Positions 26,611 through 36,709 of a DNA stretch of 64,000 nucleotides are shown in pieces. Source of the DNA: Alphaproteobacteria bacterium (GTDB lineage: Bacteria; Pseudomonadota; Alphaproteobacteria; DSM-16000; Inquilinaceae); the NCBI GenBank assembly GCA_028281925.1, contig JANQIX010000049.1:1-64000 (forward strand), read 5' to 3'. Both the position numbers and the translations under genes were made by a program. Each line of letters begins with the position of its first letter. Within the stretch, counting starts at the first letter, position 1. The notes under the pieces are model-generated. The model saw only the letters and a program-made list of their open reading frames with translations. It searched no databases and was not told where the DNA came from.

Positions 26611-28051
26611 TGCGCTTCTGACCGTTGCCGAAATGGGCCGCGCGGACGCGCTGGCCATCGAACAGGGCACGCCCGGCATCGCGCTGATGGAGGCGGCGGG
26701 CCAAGCCATCGCGCGTTCCGTGATGGATCGGCACAGACCGCAACCTACGGCAGTGCTCTGCGGTCCGGGCAACAATGGCGGGGATGGGTTCGTCGTCGCC
26801 CGGCTTCTGAATGCAGCCGGATGGCCCGTACGGATCGGGCTTCTGGGGTCCCGCGAACGGCTAAGGGGGGACGCCGCTCTGGCCGCCGCCGCGTGGTCAG
26901 GGCCGGTCGAACCGTGCGGCTTGCCGCTGCTGGACGATGGCCCCCTTGTGATCGACGCTCTGTTCGGGGCTGGCTTGGCGCGTCCGCTGGACGGAACAGC
27001 GGCGGAGATCGTGAGCGCGGTTGCCGCGAGGGCGCTCACAAGCATCGCCGTGGATATGCCCAGCGGCGTCAATGGCGATACCGGAGAGATCTGGGGCGCC
27101 GCAGCATCCGCCGCGCTGACTGTGACGTTCTTCCGCAAGAAGCCGGGCCACGTGCTGTATCCCGGACGCGGCCTCTGCGGAGACGTAATCGTTGCCGATA
27201 TCGGCATTCCGGAGGGTGTGCTGGACGAGATCGCCCCATCAGCGGATGAGAACGGTCCCGAGTTATGGGGAGTGTCCGTTCGACCACCGGCAGCGGACAG
27301 CCACAAGTACAGCCGCGGGCACGCGTTGATCTGGGGTGGCGGCCCCATGACCGGCGCGGCCCGACTTGCTGCCCAGGCGGCGCGGCGGGCGGGTGCGGGC
27401 CTGGTGACGGTCGCCGCGTCCGCCGATGGCATGGCGATCTACGCCGGCGGCGATCCGGGCAACATCGTGGCACCTGAGGAAGACTGGGAAGGCCTGCTGG
27501 CCGACCCACGGATCACGACGGTGCTGATCGGGCCGGGTGCCGGGCGCACCGACTCGCTGAAGCAAAGGGTGCTTGGCGTCCTGGCCACGCAGAAGAGCGT
27601 CGTATTGGATGCCGACGCCTTGTCGGTCTTCGGCGGCGACCTCGACAGCTTCTGTGACGCCGCACACGCGAAGACCGTACTGACCCCGCATGAGGGGGAG
27701 TTCGCCCGGCTTTTCCCCGACCTCAGCGGCGACAAGGTGACGCGTGCGCGGACGGCCGCGCAAACCACCGGTGCCGTTGTTCTGTTGAAGGGGGCCGATA
27801 CCGTGGTCGCCGGTCCCGACGGGCAGGTCGCATTGAACACCAATGCGCCGGTCACGCTGGCCACGGCCGGGTCCGGCGACGTGCTGGCCGGTATCGTGGC
27901 GGCCCTGCTCGCCAAGGAAACAGCGGCTTTTCCGGCAGCAGCCGCAGGGGCCTGGTTGCATGGCGCAGCTGCTGCGACCTTTGGTCTTGGGCTGGTTGCC
28001 GAAGACATCGTCTCGGCCCTCCCGCGAGCCTTGACAGCCTTGCCCAGTTGA
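26600..28051 (+). CDS. nnr: Bifunctional NAD(P)H-hydrate epimerase / ADP-dependent dehydratase
   Basis: A 483-residue fusion that repairs hydrated NAD(P)H. The N-terminal YjeF_N epimerase half (about 1-210) has LCGPGNNGGDGFVVARLL near 54-71 and IDALFGAGLARPL. The C-terminal ribokinase-like dehydratase half (about 225-483) has the GPGAGR segment, LTPHEGEFARLFP and the nucleotide-site motif TAGSGDVLAGIVAALLA. Both halves look complete. The ATG lies inside the end of the aldolase gene (11-base overlap), implying coupled translation. Confidence 0.93.
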   Translation: MRGNALLTVAEMGRADALAIEQGTPGIALMEAAGQAIARSVMDRHRPQPTAVLCGPGNNGGDGFVVARLLNAAGWPVRIGLLGSRERLRGDAALAAAAWSGPVEPCGLPLLDDGPLVIDALFGAGLARPLDGTAAEIVSAVAARALTSIAVDMPSGVNGDTGEIWGAAASAALTVTFFRKKPGHVLYPGRGLCGDVIVADIGIPEGVLDEIAPSADENGPELWGVSVRPPAADSHKYSRGHALIWGGGPMTGAARLAAQAARRAGAGLVTVAASADGMAIYAGGDPGNIVAPEEDWEGLLADPRITTVLIGPGAGRTDSLKQRVLGVLATQKSVVLDADALSVFGGDLDSFCDAAHAKTVLTPHEGEFARLFPDLSGDKVTRARTAAQTTGAVVLLKGADTVVAGPDGQVALNTNAPVTLATAGSGDVLAGIVAALLAKETAAFPAAAAGAWLHGAAAATFGLGLVAEDIVSALPRALTALPS

Positions 28052-28216
28052 GCGAATCAAGCCGACACGGAGCGCCCAGCTTCGTGTCAGAATCGTACTC
28101 TCCGACAAGCCGAATTTTCGATTTGTTTACCCTTCCGGCGTCATTGTGCGGGCGTGGCAGTCGATCCTCGACGAAAGGAAGGGTTCAGGCGCCGAGCGGC
28201 GCGAGGAGTTCGAGGA

Positions 28217-28459
28217 ATGTGGTTCGGGCGATCACAGAAATCCGATGTTCTGAGCGGGAACATCTATCGCCGGATACGGGGCAGCCGGGTGACTGAGACG
28301 GTTGAGGTGCTGTCGGTCATTCCGGACCGTGCGGGTATCCCCCACGTGCGATACAAGCTGAGCTTCGCGAGACCGGAGAGACGCAGCGACCCGGCGGAGG
28401 ACCGCACGCTGGCTCTCAGCGCCTTCACGGAGCTTTATCGCGATCAGGTAATGGCCTGA
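28217..28459 (+). CDS. Small conserved-looking protein of unknown function
   Basis: An 80-residue basic protein, opening with MWFGRSQKSD and rich in Arg and Val. It may form a small beta-barrel (RVTETVEVLSVIPDRAGIPHVRYKL) followed by a helix. The ATG at 28217 follows GGAG by eight bases; in-frame codons upstream (28154) are Arg-rich and unlikely. No signal or membrane segment. I do not recognise a family. It sits between the nnr gene and tRNA-Leu. Confidence 0.6.
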   Translation: MWFGRSQKSDVLSGNIYRRIRGSRVTETVEVLSVIPDRAGIPHVRYKLSFARPERRSDPAEDRTLALSAFTELYRDQVMA

Positions 28460-28574
28460 TCGGCACGGATGTTGTCGCTGGGCCGGATGCGGCCCCGCTT
28501 GCTCCGGCGCGTGCGATGCTTTAGACCCCGCCCATGCGAGAGCGGCCCGCAATCGGCCGCCCCAGTTGGCCGAG

Positions 28575-28660
<86 letters not shown>

Positions 28661-28741
28661 TTCGGGCATCTGGGGCACGCGTTGCGGGGGCCAGCACCGC
28701 TCACACGCCTTCATGCCAAGAAAGACAAGCGTATCCTTCCG

Positions 28742-30175
28742 ATGCAAGTGACAGAGACCAAGGCCGAAGGGCTTCGGCACGAATTCAGTATTGTCGTCCC
28801 GGCGGCAACCATTGAAGAGTCCATGACCAAGCGGCTGCAGACATTGGCACGCGAGGTCAAGTTGCCGGGCTTCCGGCCGGGCAAGGTTCCCATGCAGATC
28901 GTCCGGCAGCGGTTCGGCACGGCCGTGCGCGGCGAAGTGCTGCAGGAACTTGTGGACGAGCAGAGCCGAAAGACCCTGAGCGATCGGGGGCTGGAGGCCG
29001 CTTACCGGCCGGACGTGCAGCTGCAGAGCGATGCCGCCGCCGACGGCGATCTGGCGTTCACGCTCGCCGTCGACGTAATGCCCGACATCCCCGAGTTCGA
29101 CTTCGCGACACTGTCGCTTGAACGGATGTCGGCAGATGTCACGGACGAGATGGTCGATGAGGACGTTGCGCGGATCGCATCGGCCAACAAGCGCTACGAG
29201 CCTCTGGCCGACCCCAGGCCGTCTGAGGAGGGCGACCTTCTTGTCGTCGATTACCGGCTGAGCGTCGAAGGCGGTTCGGCTGTTGATGAACCGGTGACGG
29301 ATTTCCGGCTGGAGTTGGGGTCGGGCACCTTGCCGGAGACCGTGGAGTCGGCGCTGGCCGGCACGCAGGCCGGGGATGAACGGTCCGCATCTGTCCCGTT
29401 TCCGGACAATCACCCCAATCCGGAGTTTGCCGGTCGCGACGTCGCCTACACGGTGACTGTCAAAGAGGTGCAGGCACCGGCGAGCGCGCCTGAGGGCGAT
29501 GCCCTGGCAACCGAACTGGGGTTGTCGAGCCTTGAAGAGCTGCGGGAGACCTTGCGGTCGCGCCACGAGCGCGAACTGGGGCGCCTCGCGCGTGAGCGGC
29601 TTAAGCGCCAACTGCTGGACAAGTTGGCAGGCGTGTTCGACTTCCCGGTGCCGCAGCGGCTTGTCGACGCGGATTTCGAAGGCATCTGGAAGCAGATCGA
29701 GAGCGCGCGTGAACGTCAGTCCGAAGGCGCGGAGGCCGCCGATCCCGACTTGGCGAAGCCGGACGATGAGCTGCGCGCAGAGTATCGTGCGATCGCCGAA
29801 CGGCGGGTTCGGCTGGGACTACTGCTGGCGAATGTCGGCAAGAGCAGCGGCATCACGGTTTCGAGTGAAGAGCTGAACTCGGCCCTGATTGCCGAAGCGA
29901 TGAAGTTTCCGGGGCAGGAGAAGCAGATCTACGAGGCGTATCGACAGATCCCCTCGGCCGTTGAACAGCTCAGGGAGAGGGTGCTCGAAGACAAGGTGGT
30001 GGACTATATCGTCGAACTGGCTGACGTCTCCGAGACGACCGTGACGGCGGAGGAGTTGCTTCGCGAGCCGGAAGACGATACGCCAATGTCAGCCACCCCC
30101 AGCGAGATGTCGCCCGAACCGGCCGAAGAGGATCAACCGGCCGCGGATGACGTCGAAGACGACCAGTCCCGATGA
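28742..30175 (+). CDS. tig: Trigger factor
   Basis: A 477-residue ribosome-bound chaperone and prolyl isomerase. The ribosome-binding signature GFRPGKVP is at 43-50; a FKBP-like domain covers about 150-240, then the C-terminal chaperone arms. The last 35-40 residues form an acidic, Pro/Glu/Asp-rich tail ([16 protein letters not shown] type), making it longer than the E. coli protein (432). Start chosen at the ATG at 28742, where the family N-terminus [11 protein letters not shown] begins; the frame is open back through the tRNA. First gene of tig-clpP-clpX-lon. Confidence 0.95.
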   Translation: MQVTETKAEGLRHEFSIVVPAATIEESMTKRLQTLAREVKLPGFRPGKVPMQIVRQRFGTAVRGEVLQELVDEQSRKTLSDRGLEAAYRPDVQLQSDAAADGDLAFTLAVDVMPDIPEFDFATLSLERMSADVTDEMVDEDVARIASANKRYEPLADPRPSEEGDLLVVDYRLSVEGGSAVDEPVTDFRLELGSGTLPETVESALAGTQAGDERSASVPFPDNHPNPEFAGRDVAYTVTVKEVQAPASAPEGDALATELGLSSLEELRETLRSRHERELGRLARERLKRQLLDKLAGVFDFPVPQRLVDADFEGIWKQIESARERQSEGAEAADPDLAKPDDELRAEYRAIAERRVRLGLLLANVGKSSGITVSSEELNSALIAEAMKFPGQEKQIYEAYRQIPSAVEQLRERVLEDKVVDYIVELADVSETTVTAEELLREPEDDTPMSATPSEMSPEPAEEDQPAADDVEDDQSR

Positions 30176-30215
30176 TGCGCCGGCAGCCCGTCATCGTGAA
30201 GGCCCGAGGCACCAA

Positions 30216-30863
30216 ATGAGAGAGTTCGACTCACCGCGCATGAACGCCCTTGTCCCGATGGTCGTTGAACAGACCAATCGTGGCGAACGGGCCTATGACA
30301 TCTATTCCCGCCTGCTGAAGGACCGCATCATCTTCCTGACCGGGCCTGTCTTCGACGAGATCGCGAGCCTGGTCTGCGCACAGCTGCTGTTCCTGGAATC
30401 GGAGAACCCGACGAAGGACATCGCCTTCTACATCAACTCGCCGGGCGGCATCGTCACGTCCGGTTTGGCGATCTACGACACGATGCAGTACATCCGCCCT
30501 GAGATTTCCACGGTGTGCATCGGTCAGGCGGCGTCGATGGGATCGATGCTGCTGGCGGCGGGCACGCCCGGCAAGCGCTTCGCGCTGCCCAACAGCCGGA
30601 TCATGGTGCATCAGCCGAGCGGCGGTGCGCAGGGCCAGGCCAGCGATATCGAGATCCAGGCTCGCGAGATCATCAATCTGCGCCGGCGGCTGAACGAGAT
30701 CTATGTGAAGCACACCGGCCAGCCGCTGGATGTGATCGAGAGCTCTGTGGAGCGGGACAAGTTTCTGACGGCCGGAGAGGCCAAGCAATTCGGCATCGTC
30801 GACGAGGTTGTCGTCAGCCGCCCGAAGGCGGACGGGGCCGAGGCGCTCAAGGGATCGCGTTAA
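30216..30863 (+). CDS. clpP: ATP-dependent Clp protease proteolytic subunit
   Basis: A 215-residue serine peptidase that forms the 14-mer chamber used by ClpX (and ClpA if present). Catalytic triad: Ser107 ([10 protein letters not shown]), His132 ([10 protein letters not shown]) and Asp181 (ERDKFL). The start at 30216 follows CGAGGC; codons upstream overlap the tig end, and a later ATG at 30240 is also possible because ClpP N-termini are processed. Gap to tig is 40 bases. Confidence 0.96.
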   Translation: MREFDSPRMNALVPMVVEQTNRGERAYDIYSRLLKDRIIFLTGPVFDEIASLVCAQLLFLESENPTKDIAFYINSPGGIVTSGLAIYDTMQYIRPEISTVCIGQAASMGSMLLAAGTPGKRFALPNSRIMVHQPSGGAQGQASDIEIQAREIINLRRRLNEIYVKHTGQPLDVIESSVERDKFLTAGEAKQFGIVDEVVVSRPKADGAEALKGSR

Positions 30864-31043
30864 GCACCTGTTGATCCGATTGTGAAAGATATGATGAAGT
30901 CCATGGTTGTGTGGGCGGCAGGGCCTGAAGTAGGGATGGAAGCGATACCTCGGCTCTTGTCGAACTGACGCCGGCGGACCGGGCTGGGTCGACTGCGAGG
31001 TTGGACTTGGCTTGAGGTCGGCAAGCCCCTAGATGGTGTAGGT

Positions 31044-32309
31044 ATGAGCAAGGCCAGCGGCGGCGATTCGAAGAACACTCTCTACTGCTCCTTCTGCGGC
31101 AAGAGCCAGCACGAGGTGCGGAAACTCATTGCCGGACCCACGGTGTTCATCTGCGACGAATGCGTCGAGCTGTGCATGGACATCATCCGGGAGGAGAACA
31201 AGACCACCCTGGTGAAGAACCGGGATGGCGTTCCCACCCCGCGCGACATCCAGAAAGTGCTGGACGACTATGTGATCGGCCAGGACCACGCTAAGCGCGT
31301 TCTGTCCGTCGCCGTCCACAACCACTACAAGCGGCTCGCGCACGGCCAGAAGAACGGCGAGGTGGAGCTGGCGAAGTCGAATATCCTGCTGATCGGCCCG
31401 ACCGGCTGCGGCAAGACGCTGCTGGCACAGACCCTGGCGCGGATCATCGACGTACCCTTCACCATGGCGGACGCAACGACGCTGACGGAAGCCGGCTATG
31501 TCGGCGAGGATGTGGAGAACATCATCCTGAAGCTGCTGCAGTCGGCCGACTACAACGTTGAGCGCGCGCAGCGCGGCATCGTCTACATCGACGAGGTCGA
31601 CAAGATCAGCCGCAAGTCGGACAACCCCTCTATCACGCGGGATGTCTCGGGTGAGGGCGTTCAGCAGGCGCTGCTGAAGATCATGGAAGGCACGATTGCA
31701 TCCGTCCCACCCCAAGGCGGGCGCAAGCATCCGCAGCAGGAGTTCTTGCAGGTCGATACGACCAACATCCTGTTCATCTGCGGCGGCGCGTTTGCGGGGC
31801 TGGAGAAGATCATCGCCCAGCGCGGACGCGGCACCTCGATCGGCTTCGGCGCGGATGTGAGGGCCCCCGACGAACGGCAGACAGGCGAGGTCTTGCGGGA
31901 CATCGAGCCGGAAGATCTGCTGAAATTCGGCCTGATCCCCGAATTCGTTGGCCGGTTGCCGGTCGTGGCGACGCTGACGGATCTCGACGAAGACGCGTTG
32001 GTGGAGATCCTGACAACGCCGAAGAACGCTCTGATCAAGCAGTATCAGCGCCTGTTCGAGATGGAGGATGTCAGGCTGTCCTTCGCCGAAGAGGCGCTGC
32101 GGAGCATTGCTAGAAAAGCGATAGAGCGCAAGACCGGTGCCAGAGGGCTGCGCTCGATCATGGAAGGAATTCTGCTCGATCCCATGTTTGATCTGCCCGG
32201 AATGGATGGCGTCGAGGAAATCGTCGTCAACCGGGAAGTCGTGGAGTCGAGGGCGAAGCCGCTGATGATTTATTCCGAGAAGCGAAGCGATATCGCACCA
32301 AGTGCTTAA
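31044..32309 (+). CDS. clpX: Clp protease ATP-binding subunit ClpX
   Basis: A 421-residue AAA+ unfoldase that feeds tagged substrates to ClpP. An N-terminal zinc-binding domain is made by Cys15, 18, 37 and 40. Walker A is GPTGCGKT near 117-124; the pore-loop GYVGEDVE and Walker [10 protein letters not shown] follow. The C-terminal small domain is complete. The 180 bases between clpP and clpX are longer than other gaps in the block, so clpX may have its own promoter. Confidence 0.97.
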   Translation: MSKASGGDSKNTLYCSFCGKSQHEVRKLIAGPTVFICDECVELCMDIIREENKTTLVKNRDGVPTPRDIQKVLDDYVIGQDHAKRVLSVAVHNHYKRLAHGQKNGEVELAKSNILLIGPTGCGKTLLAQTLARIIDVPFTMADATTLTEAGYVGEDVENIILKLLQSADYNVERAQRGIVYIDEVDKISRKSDNPSITRDVSGEGVQQALLKIMEGTIASVPPQGGRKHPQQEFLQVDTTNILFICGGAFAGLEKIIAQRGRGTSIGFGADVRAPDERQTGEVLRDIEPEDLLKFGLIPEFVGRLPVVATLTDLDEDALVEILTTPKNALIKQYQRLFEMEDVRLSFAEEALRSIARKAIERKTGARGLRSIMEGILLDPMFDLPGMDGVEEIVVNREVVESRAKPLMIYSEKRSDIAPSA

Positions 32310-32374
32310 GGTTGAACAATTTCGGCGGCATCGCTGGCCGCTGACGGTTTGGGGCGCGCCGGCTGCAGCGCGGA

Positions 32375-32440
32375 CTTGAAGGTCGGGCGACGGGGGCCAA
32401 CGTTATCGAGACACCCGGGCCGCTGTCGCCGCCCCCGTCG
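32375..32440 (+). promoter_or_regulatory. Heat-shock-like -35 and large dyad in the lon leader
   Basis: CTTGAA at 32375-32380 matches the -35 of RpoH promoters; the -10 is not clear (CCAACGTTA after 16 bases is a poor match). Just downstream is a perfect 10-bp inverted repeat, CGACGGGGGC at 32388-32397 and GCCCCCGTCG at 32431-32440, with a 33-base loop. Together they suggest heat or stress control of lon, by promoter, terminator or RNA structure. Confidence 0.4.
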
Positions 32441-32507
32441 GGGCAGATTGCCCGCTTTTGTCCAAATGCCGGTGCTCATCCCACGAGGCCGGCCTAAAGA
32501 GGCCTGA

Positions 32508-34919
32508 ATGATGCTCGAGTTGCATTCCGGATCTGCATATCCCGTCCTGCCCCTGAGAGACATCGTCGTCTTCCCGCACATGATCGTGCCCCTGTTCGTG
32601 GGCCGCGAAAAGTCGGTGCGGGCACTGGAAGACGTGATGAAGGACGACAAGCAGATCCTGCTGGTCACCCAGAAGAACGCGGCACAGGACGACCCCACGC
32701 CGGAGGACATCTTCAGCGTCGGCACGGTGGGCACGGTTCTGCAGCTGCTGAAGCTGCCTGACGGGACGGTCAAAGTTTTGGTCGAGGGCGGCCGCCGCGC
32801 GCAGATTGTCCGCTATACCGACAACCAGTCGTTTTTCCAGGCCTTCGCGGACATCGTCGACGATGAGGTCGGTGAGGCGAAGGAACTGGAGGCACTCGCC
32901 AGGGCGGCGATCGCCCAGTTCGAGCAGTACATCAAGCTGAACAAAAAGATCCCGCCGGAAGTGCTGGTTTCGGTCAACCAGATCGACGACCCGAGCAAGC
33001 TCGCGGACACGATCGCTTCCCATCTCTCGTTGAAGATTCCGGAGAAGCAGCAGCTTCTGGAGACATCCTCCGTCGGTCAGCGGCTGGAGCGGGTCTACGG
33101 CTTCATGGAAGGCGAGATCGGCGTGCTGCAGGTGGAAAAGCGCATCCGCAGCCGCGTGAAGCGCCAGATGGAAAAGACGCAGCGCGAATACTACCTGAAC
33201 GAGCAGTTGAAGGCGATTCAGAAAGAACTGGGCGAGAGCGAGGACGGCCGCGACGAGCTGCAGGAACTGGAAGACCGGATCAACAAGACCAAGCTCACCA
33301 AGGAAGCCCGCGACAAGGCCCTGCAGGAGCTGAAGAAGCTGCGCAATATGAGCCCCATGTCGGCGGAGGCGACAGTTGTTCGCAACTACCTGGACTGGAT
33401 GCTGTCCATTCCGTGGAAGAAGCGCAGTAAGGTGAAGAAGGATCTGTCCCTGGCAGAGTCGGTGCTGGACGACGATCATTTCGGGCTGGAAAAGGTCAAG
33501 GAACGGATCCTGGAGTACCTCGCAGTCCAGCAGCGGATGAACAAGCTGAAGGGTCCGATCCTGTGTCTGGTCGGCCCTCCCGGTGTCGGCAAGACGTCGC
33601 TCGGCCGGTCCATTGCGCGGGCGACCGGTCGCAACTTCGTACGCATGTCGCTGGGTGGTGTGCGGGACGAGGCGGAAGTCCGCGGCCACCGGCGCACCTA
33701 TATCGGCTCCATGCCCGGCAAGATCGTGCAAGGCATGAAGAAGGCCAAGACGTCCAATCCGCTGTTCCTGCTGGATGAGGTCGACAAGCTGGGCGCCGAC
33801 TGGCGCGGCGATCCGTCGTCCGCCCTGTTGGAGGTGCTGGACCCCGAACAGAACCACACCTTCAATGATCACTACCTGGAGGTCGATTACGACCTGTCAG
33901 ATGTGATGTTCATCTGTACGGCCAACACGCTGCGCATGCCGCAGCCGTTGATGGACCGGATGGAGATCATCCGCATCCCGGGCTACACGGAAGACGAGAA
34001 GCTGGAGATCGCCAAGCGGCACCTGATGCCGAAGGTGCTGAAGGCCAATGGGCTGAAGAAGGGCGAATGGTCGATCTCCGATGAGGCGGTCCGCGACCTG
34101 ATCCGCTACTACACGCGTGAGGCCGGCGTGCGGAACCTCGAGCGTGAGCTGGCCAGCCTGGCGCGTAAGGGCGTGCGGGAGATCCTCAGCAAGAAGATCG
34201 ACAAGATCACGGTCTCGCGCCGCAATCTTGAGAAGTTCGCTGGTGTCCGGCGCTTCCGTTTCGGCGAGGTCGAGGCGGAGGATCTGGTCGGTGTCACGAC
34301 CGGTTTGGCCTGGACCGAGGTCGGTGGAGAGCTGCTGTCGGTCGAAGCGGCAATGGTTCCGGGCAAGGGAAGGATCACGACGACCGGCAAACTCGGCGAC
34401 GTCATGCGCGAATCAGTGCAGGCCGCAGAGACCTTCGTGAAGGCGCGGAGCGTCGCTTTCGGCATTCGGCCACCGCTTTTTGCCCGTAAGGACATACATG
34501 TGCATGTGCCGGAGGGAGCGACGCCGAAAGACGGTCCGAGCGCCGGTGTCGCCATGGTGACGTCCATCGTGTCCGTCTTGACGGGAATTCCGGTGCGTCG
34601 GGACATCGCCATGACCGGCGAGGTCACGCTGCGCGGTCGCGTTCTGCCCATCGGCGGATTGAAGGAAAAGCTGCTGGCCGCGCTGCGTGGAGGTCTGAAA
34701 ACCGTTATAATTCCGAAGGATAACGAGAAGGACCTGGCAGAGATCCCCGACAACGTGAAGCGCGGTCTTACCATCGTCTCTGCCAGCATGGTCGACGACG
34801 TGCTCAAGGAAGCGCTGACCGAGCCGCTCGAAGCGATCGAGTGGGAGGAGCCAGAGGCTGTCGATCAGGTCCCTTCCGTGGGCGGAGAGGGTGATGACGA
34901 GGCCGTGCTTCGCCACTGA
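32508..34919 (+). CDS. lon: ATP-dependent protease Lon
   Basis: An 803-residue LonA protease that degrades misfolded and regulatory proteins. It has an N-terminal substrate domain (about 1-300, opening YPVLPLRDIVVFPHM), an AAA+ domain with Walker A GPPGVGKT near 356-363, and a C-terminal serine-lysine protease domain with Ser678 (PKDGPSAGVAM) and Lys721 (GGLKEKLLAALRGG). Normal length and motifs. Two tandem ATGs (32508 and 32511) could serve as start. It is the usual neighbour of clpX and hup in alphaproteobacteria. Confidence 0.97.
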   Translation: MMLELHSGSAYPVLPLRDIVVFPHMIVPLFVGREKSVRALEDVMKDDKQILLVTQKNAAQDDPTPEDIFSVGTVGTVLQLLKLPDGTVKVLVEGGRRAQIVRYTDNQSFFQAFADIVDDEVGEAKELEALARAAIAQFEQYIKLNKKIPPEVLVSVNQIDDPSKLADTIASHLSLKIPEKQQLLETSSVGQRLERVYGFMEGEIGVLQVEKRIRSRVKRQMEKTQREYYLNEQLKAIQKELGESEDGRDELQELEDRINKTKLTKEARDKALQELKKLRNMSPMSAEATVVRNYLDWMLSIPWKKRSKVKKDLSLAESVLDDDHFGLEKVKERILEYLAVQQRMNKLKGPILCLVGPPGVGKTSLGRSIARATGRNFVRMSLGGVRDEAEVRGHRRTYIGSMPGKIVQGMKKAKTSNPLFLLDEVDKLGADWRGDPSSALLEVLDPEQNHTFNDHYLEVDYDLSDVMFICTANTLRMPQPLMDRMEIIRIPGYTEDEKLEIAKRHLMPKVLKANGLKKGEWSISDEAVRDLIRYYTREAGVRNLERELASLARKGVREILSKKIDKITVSRRNLEKFAGVRRFRFGEVEAEDLVGVTTGLAWTEVGGELLSVEAAMVPGKGRITTTGKLGDVMRESVQAAETFVKARSVAFGIRPPLFARKDIHVHVPEGATPKDGPSAGVAMVTSIVSVLTGIPVRRDIAMTGEVTLRGRVLPIGGLKEKLLAALRGGLKTVIIPKDNEKDLAEIPDNVKRGLTIVSASMVDDVLKEALTEPLEAIEWEEPEAVDQVPSVGGEGDDEAVLRH

Positions 34920-35134
34920 AGCGTTGCGCCGGATCACCGCACAGAGTAAGGGAACCTCAAGGCTGCAGGATTACAGGCTGGGCTCCGGGCGGAATATCGC
35001 TGTGCCGGGGCCCACTTGCAGGCACCGTCGTTTGCGTCCCTCCTTACCAGAGGCGACCATCAAGCGGGTCGGATGCCTGGGCCGAACAGCCGACGGTACA
35101 ACCTTGCCCATCATTGGAAGAAGGGGGGCGCGAC

Positions 35135-35407
35135 GTGAATAAGAACGATCTTGTAGCTCATGTGGCAGACTCAGCGGGACTGAGCAAAGGCGACGCGACC
35201 AAGGCTGTCGATGCCGTGTTCGATGGGATCACTGAGACGCTGCGGCGGGGCGACGAGGTTCGGCTGGTTGGGTTCGGCACGTTCAGCGTGGCTGACCGGG
35301 CGGCTTCCGAAGGCCGCAATCCGCGCACCGGCGAGAAGATCGACATCCCGGCCTCACGCCAGCCGAAGTTCAAAGCTGGCAAGGGGCTTAAGGACTCCCT
35401 CAACTGA
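35135..35407 (+). CDS. hup: DNA-binding protein HU
   Basis: A 90-residue nucleoid protein. The helical half (VNKNDLVAHVADSAGLSKG) and the DNA-binding arm GRNPRTGEKI (about 56-65) are typical, ending in the family FKAGKGLKDSLN. I use the GTG at 35135, seven bases after AAGGGGGG, which gives exactly the usual HU length; an ATG at 35114 would add seven residues including the ribosome site. Downstream of lon by 215 bases, the standard arrangement. Confidence 0.95.
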   Translation: MNKNDLVAHVADSAGLSKGDATKAVDAVFDGITETLRRGDEVRLVGFGTFSVADRAASEGRNPRTGEKIDIPASRQPKFKAGKGLKDSLN

Positions 35408-35465
35408 GCGACTTAGGGCGCCGGCGGGCTTCAGAGCACCGGCCGCTATCCGAAGCGCGATAGGC

Positions 35466-35489
35466 ACGGCGCCCCGAGATGGGCGCCGT
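35466..35489 (+). terminator. Perfect 9-bp hairpin after hup
   Basis: Arms ACGGCGCCC (35466-35474) and GGGCGCCGT (35481-35489) around a six-base loop, 58 bases past the hup stop and 21 before tRNA-Val. There is no T-tract, so it may be a Rho-dependent or stabilising 3' end rather than a classic terminator. Confidence 0.4.
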
Positions 35490-35510
35490 CGCCGAGGTTA
35501 GCCGTCCCGT

Positions 35511-35586
35511 GGGCGATTAGCTCAGCTGGAAGAGCATCTCGTTTACACCGAGAGGGTCGGCGGTTCGAATCCGTCATCGCCCACCA
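35511..35586 (+). tRNA. tRNA-Val (TAC)
   Basis: A 76-base cloverleaf with encoded CCA. Acceptor GGGCGAT pairs with ATCGCCC; A73. Anticodon stem TCTCG/CGAGA with loop TTTACAC gives anticodon TAC. T arm has GGTTCGAATCC. Confidence 0.97.
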
Positions 35587-35641
35587 TAGGCTGACCGGTG
35601 CAGCAGCGGTCGGTCCCAATCAGTATTTCCAGAGTCCGGGG

Positions 35642-35884
35642 ATGGCGATGATGGAGCGCCAATCGTGGAAAGAGCGTATTGAAGATGCGCTGAGGCGCGA
35701 GGCAGAGGCACATCAGCGCTACCTCGTTGCCGTGCAACTCAACGCCCCCTTCGAGATGGACGGAATCGACGCCCCTGAAGAGTCCCTGTCCCGGGAAGAT
35801 GCCGCCTACCGCGAATGGCACGAGGCGCAGACTTTGACCCGGGACTTGGTGGAGCGCTATCGGGCCGCCATGCGAAAGCGGTAA
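35642..35884 (+). CDS. Small charged helical protein, unknown
   Basis: An 80-residue protein that is almost wholly helical and strongly charged (ERIEDALRREAEAHQRYL; REDAAYREWHEAQTLTRDLVERYRAAMRKR), so probably a short coiled coil. There is no signal or membrane segment and I do not recognise a family. It lies between tRNA-Val and tRNA-Asp on the same strand. The ATG follows GGGG at close range; an ATG three codons later (35651, after GGCGATGATGG) is an alternative. Amino-acid composition supports a real gene, but only moderately. Confidence 0.5.
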   Translation: MAMMERQSWKERIEDALRREAEAHQRYLVAVQLNAPFEMDGIDAPEESLSREDAAYREWHEAQTLTRDLVERYRAAMRKR

Positions 35885-36035
35885 TGAGGCGTTATAGGAT
35901 CATCAGAGGGACGCGAACGGTTCGCCGGAAGCTAACCGGATTGCGGACGTACCGCTTGGCTTGACAGTCTCTGCAGCACAGGCGTAAGAGACGTCCCTTG
36001 CGGCGGGATGGCGGTTCCATCGCGCCGTTAGTATT

Positions 36036-36112
<77 letters not shown>

Positions 36113-36213
36113 TTACCTCCCGTCCGTCCCATCTGCGCAGACAGTCGTTCAATCCAGCCCGAAGGAAGCGTTTGCAAAGCGCCTAGCGGTCGGCGGGTGC
36201 GGCACGATAGAGC

Positions 36214-36242
36214 TTTGCTTGACGTGGGCGGCGCTCTATATA
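36214..36242 (+). promoter_or_regulatory. Candidate promoter of the nuo operon
   Basis: TATATA at 36237-36242 preceded by TTTGCT (17-base spacer) or by TTGACG at 36219-36224 (12-base spacer, close to the short spacing known for some alphaproteobacterial promoters). The start would lie about 90 bases before nuoA. It is the only AT-rich -10-like box in the 228-base gap after tRNA-Asp. Confidence 0.45.
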
Positions 36243-36340
36243 GGGCCTCGGAAACCGGGGCAGCGGGTGTCTTGCGCCCTTGATTTCCACGGTTTTTCCG
36301 CGATGCTGCTGATCTTGGATGTGGCGGCGGCGAGGGCGCC

Positions 36341-36709
36341 ATGACGGAAGACTTGCTTATCGAATATTTGCCGATCCTTTTGTTTCTCGCGATTGCGATC
36401 GCCATGACAATCGCGATGGTCGGCATGTCGTATGTACTGGGTCCGCAGAAGCCGGATGCTGAGAAGCTGTCGGCATATGAATGCGGGTTCGAAGCGTATG
36501 ATGACGCCCGGTCCAAGTTCGACGTCCGCTTCTACCTTGTGGCCATCCTGTTCATCATTTTCGACCTTGAGGTGGCGTTCCTGTTTCCGTGGGCGACGGC
36601 ACTCGGGGATATCGGAATGTTCGGCTTCGTCTCGATGATGATATTCCTCACAATCCTGACGATCGGTTTCATCTACGAATGGAAGAAGGGGGCCCTGGAA
36701 TGGGAGTGA
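36341..36709 (+). CDS. nuoA: NADH-quinone oxidoreductase subunit A
   Basis: A 122-residue membrane subunit with three helices at the junction of the membrane and peripheral arms of complex I. The conserved loop [20 protein letters not shown] carries the family Cys and acidic residues. First gene of the nuo operon; its end overlaps nuoB by 10 bases. Confidence 0.95.
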   Translation: MTEDLLIEYLPILLFLAIAIAMTIAMVGMSYVLGPQKPDAEKLSAYECGFEAYDDARSKFDVRFYLVAILFIIFDLEVAFLFPWATALGDIGMFGFVSMMIFLTILTIGFIYEWKKGALEWE

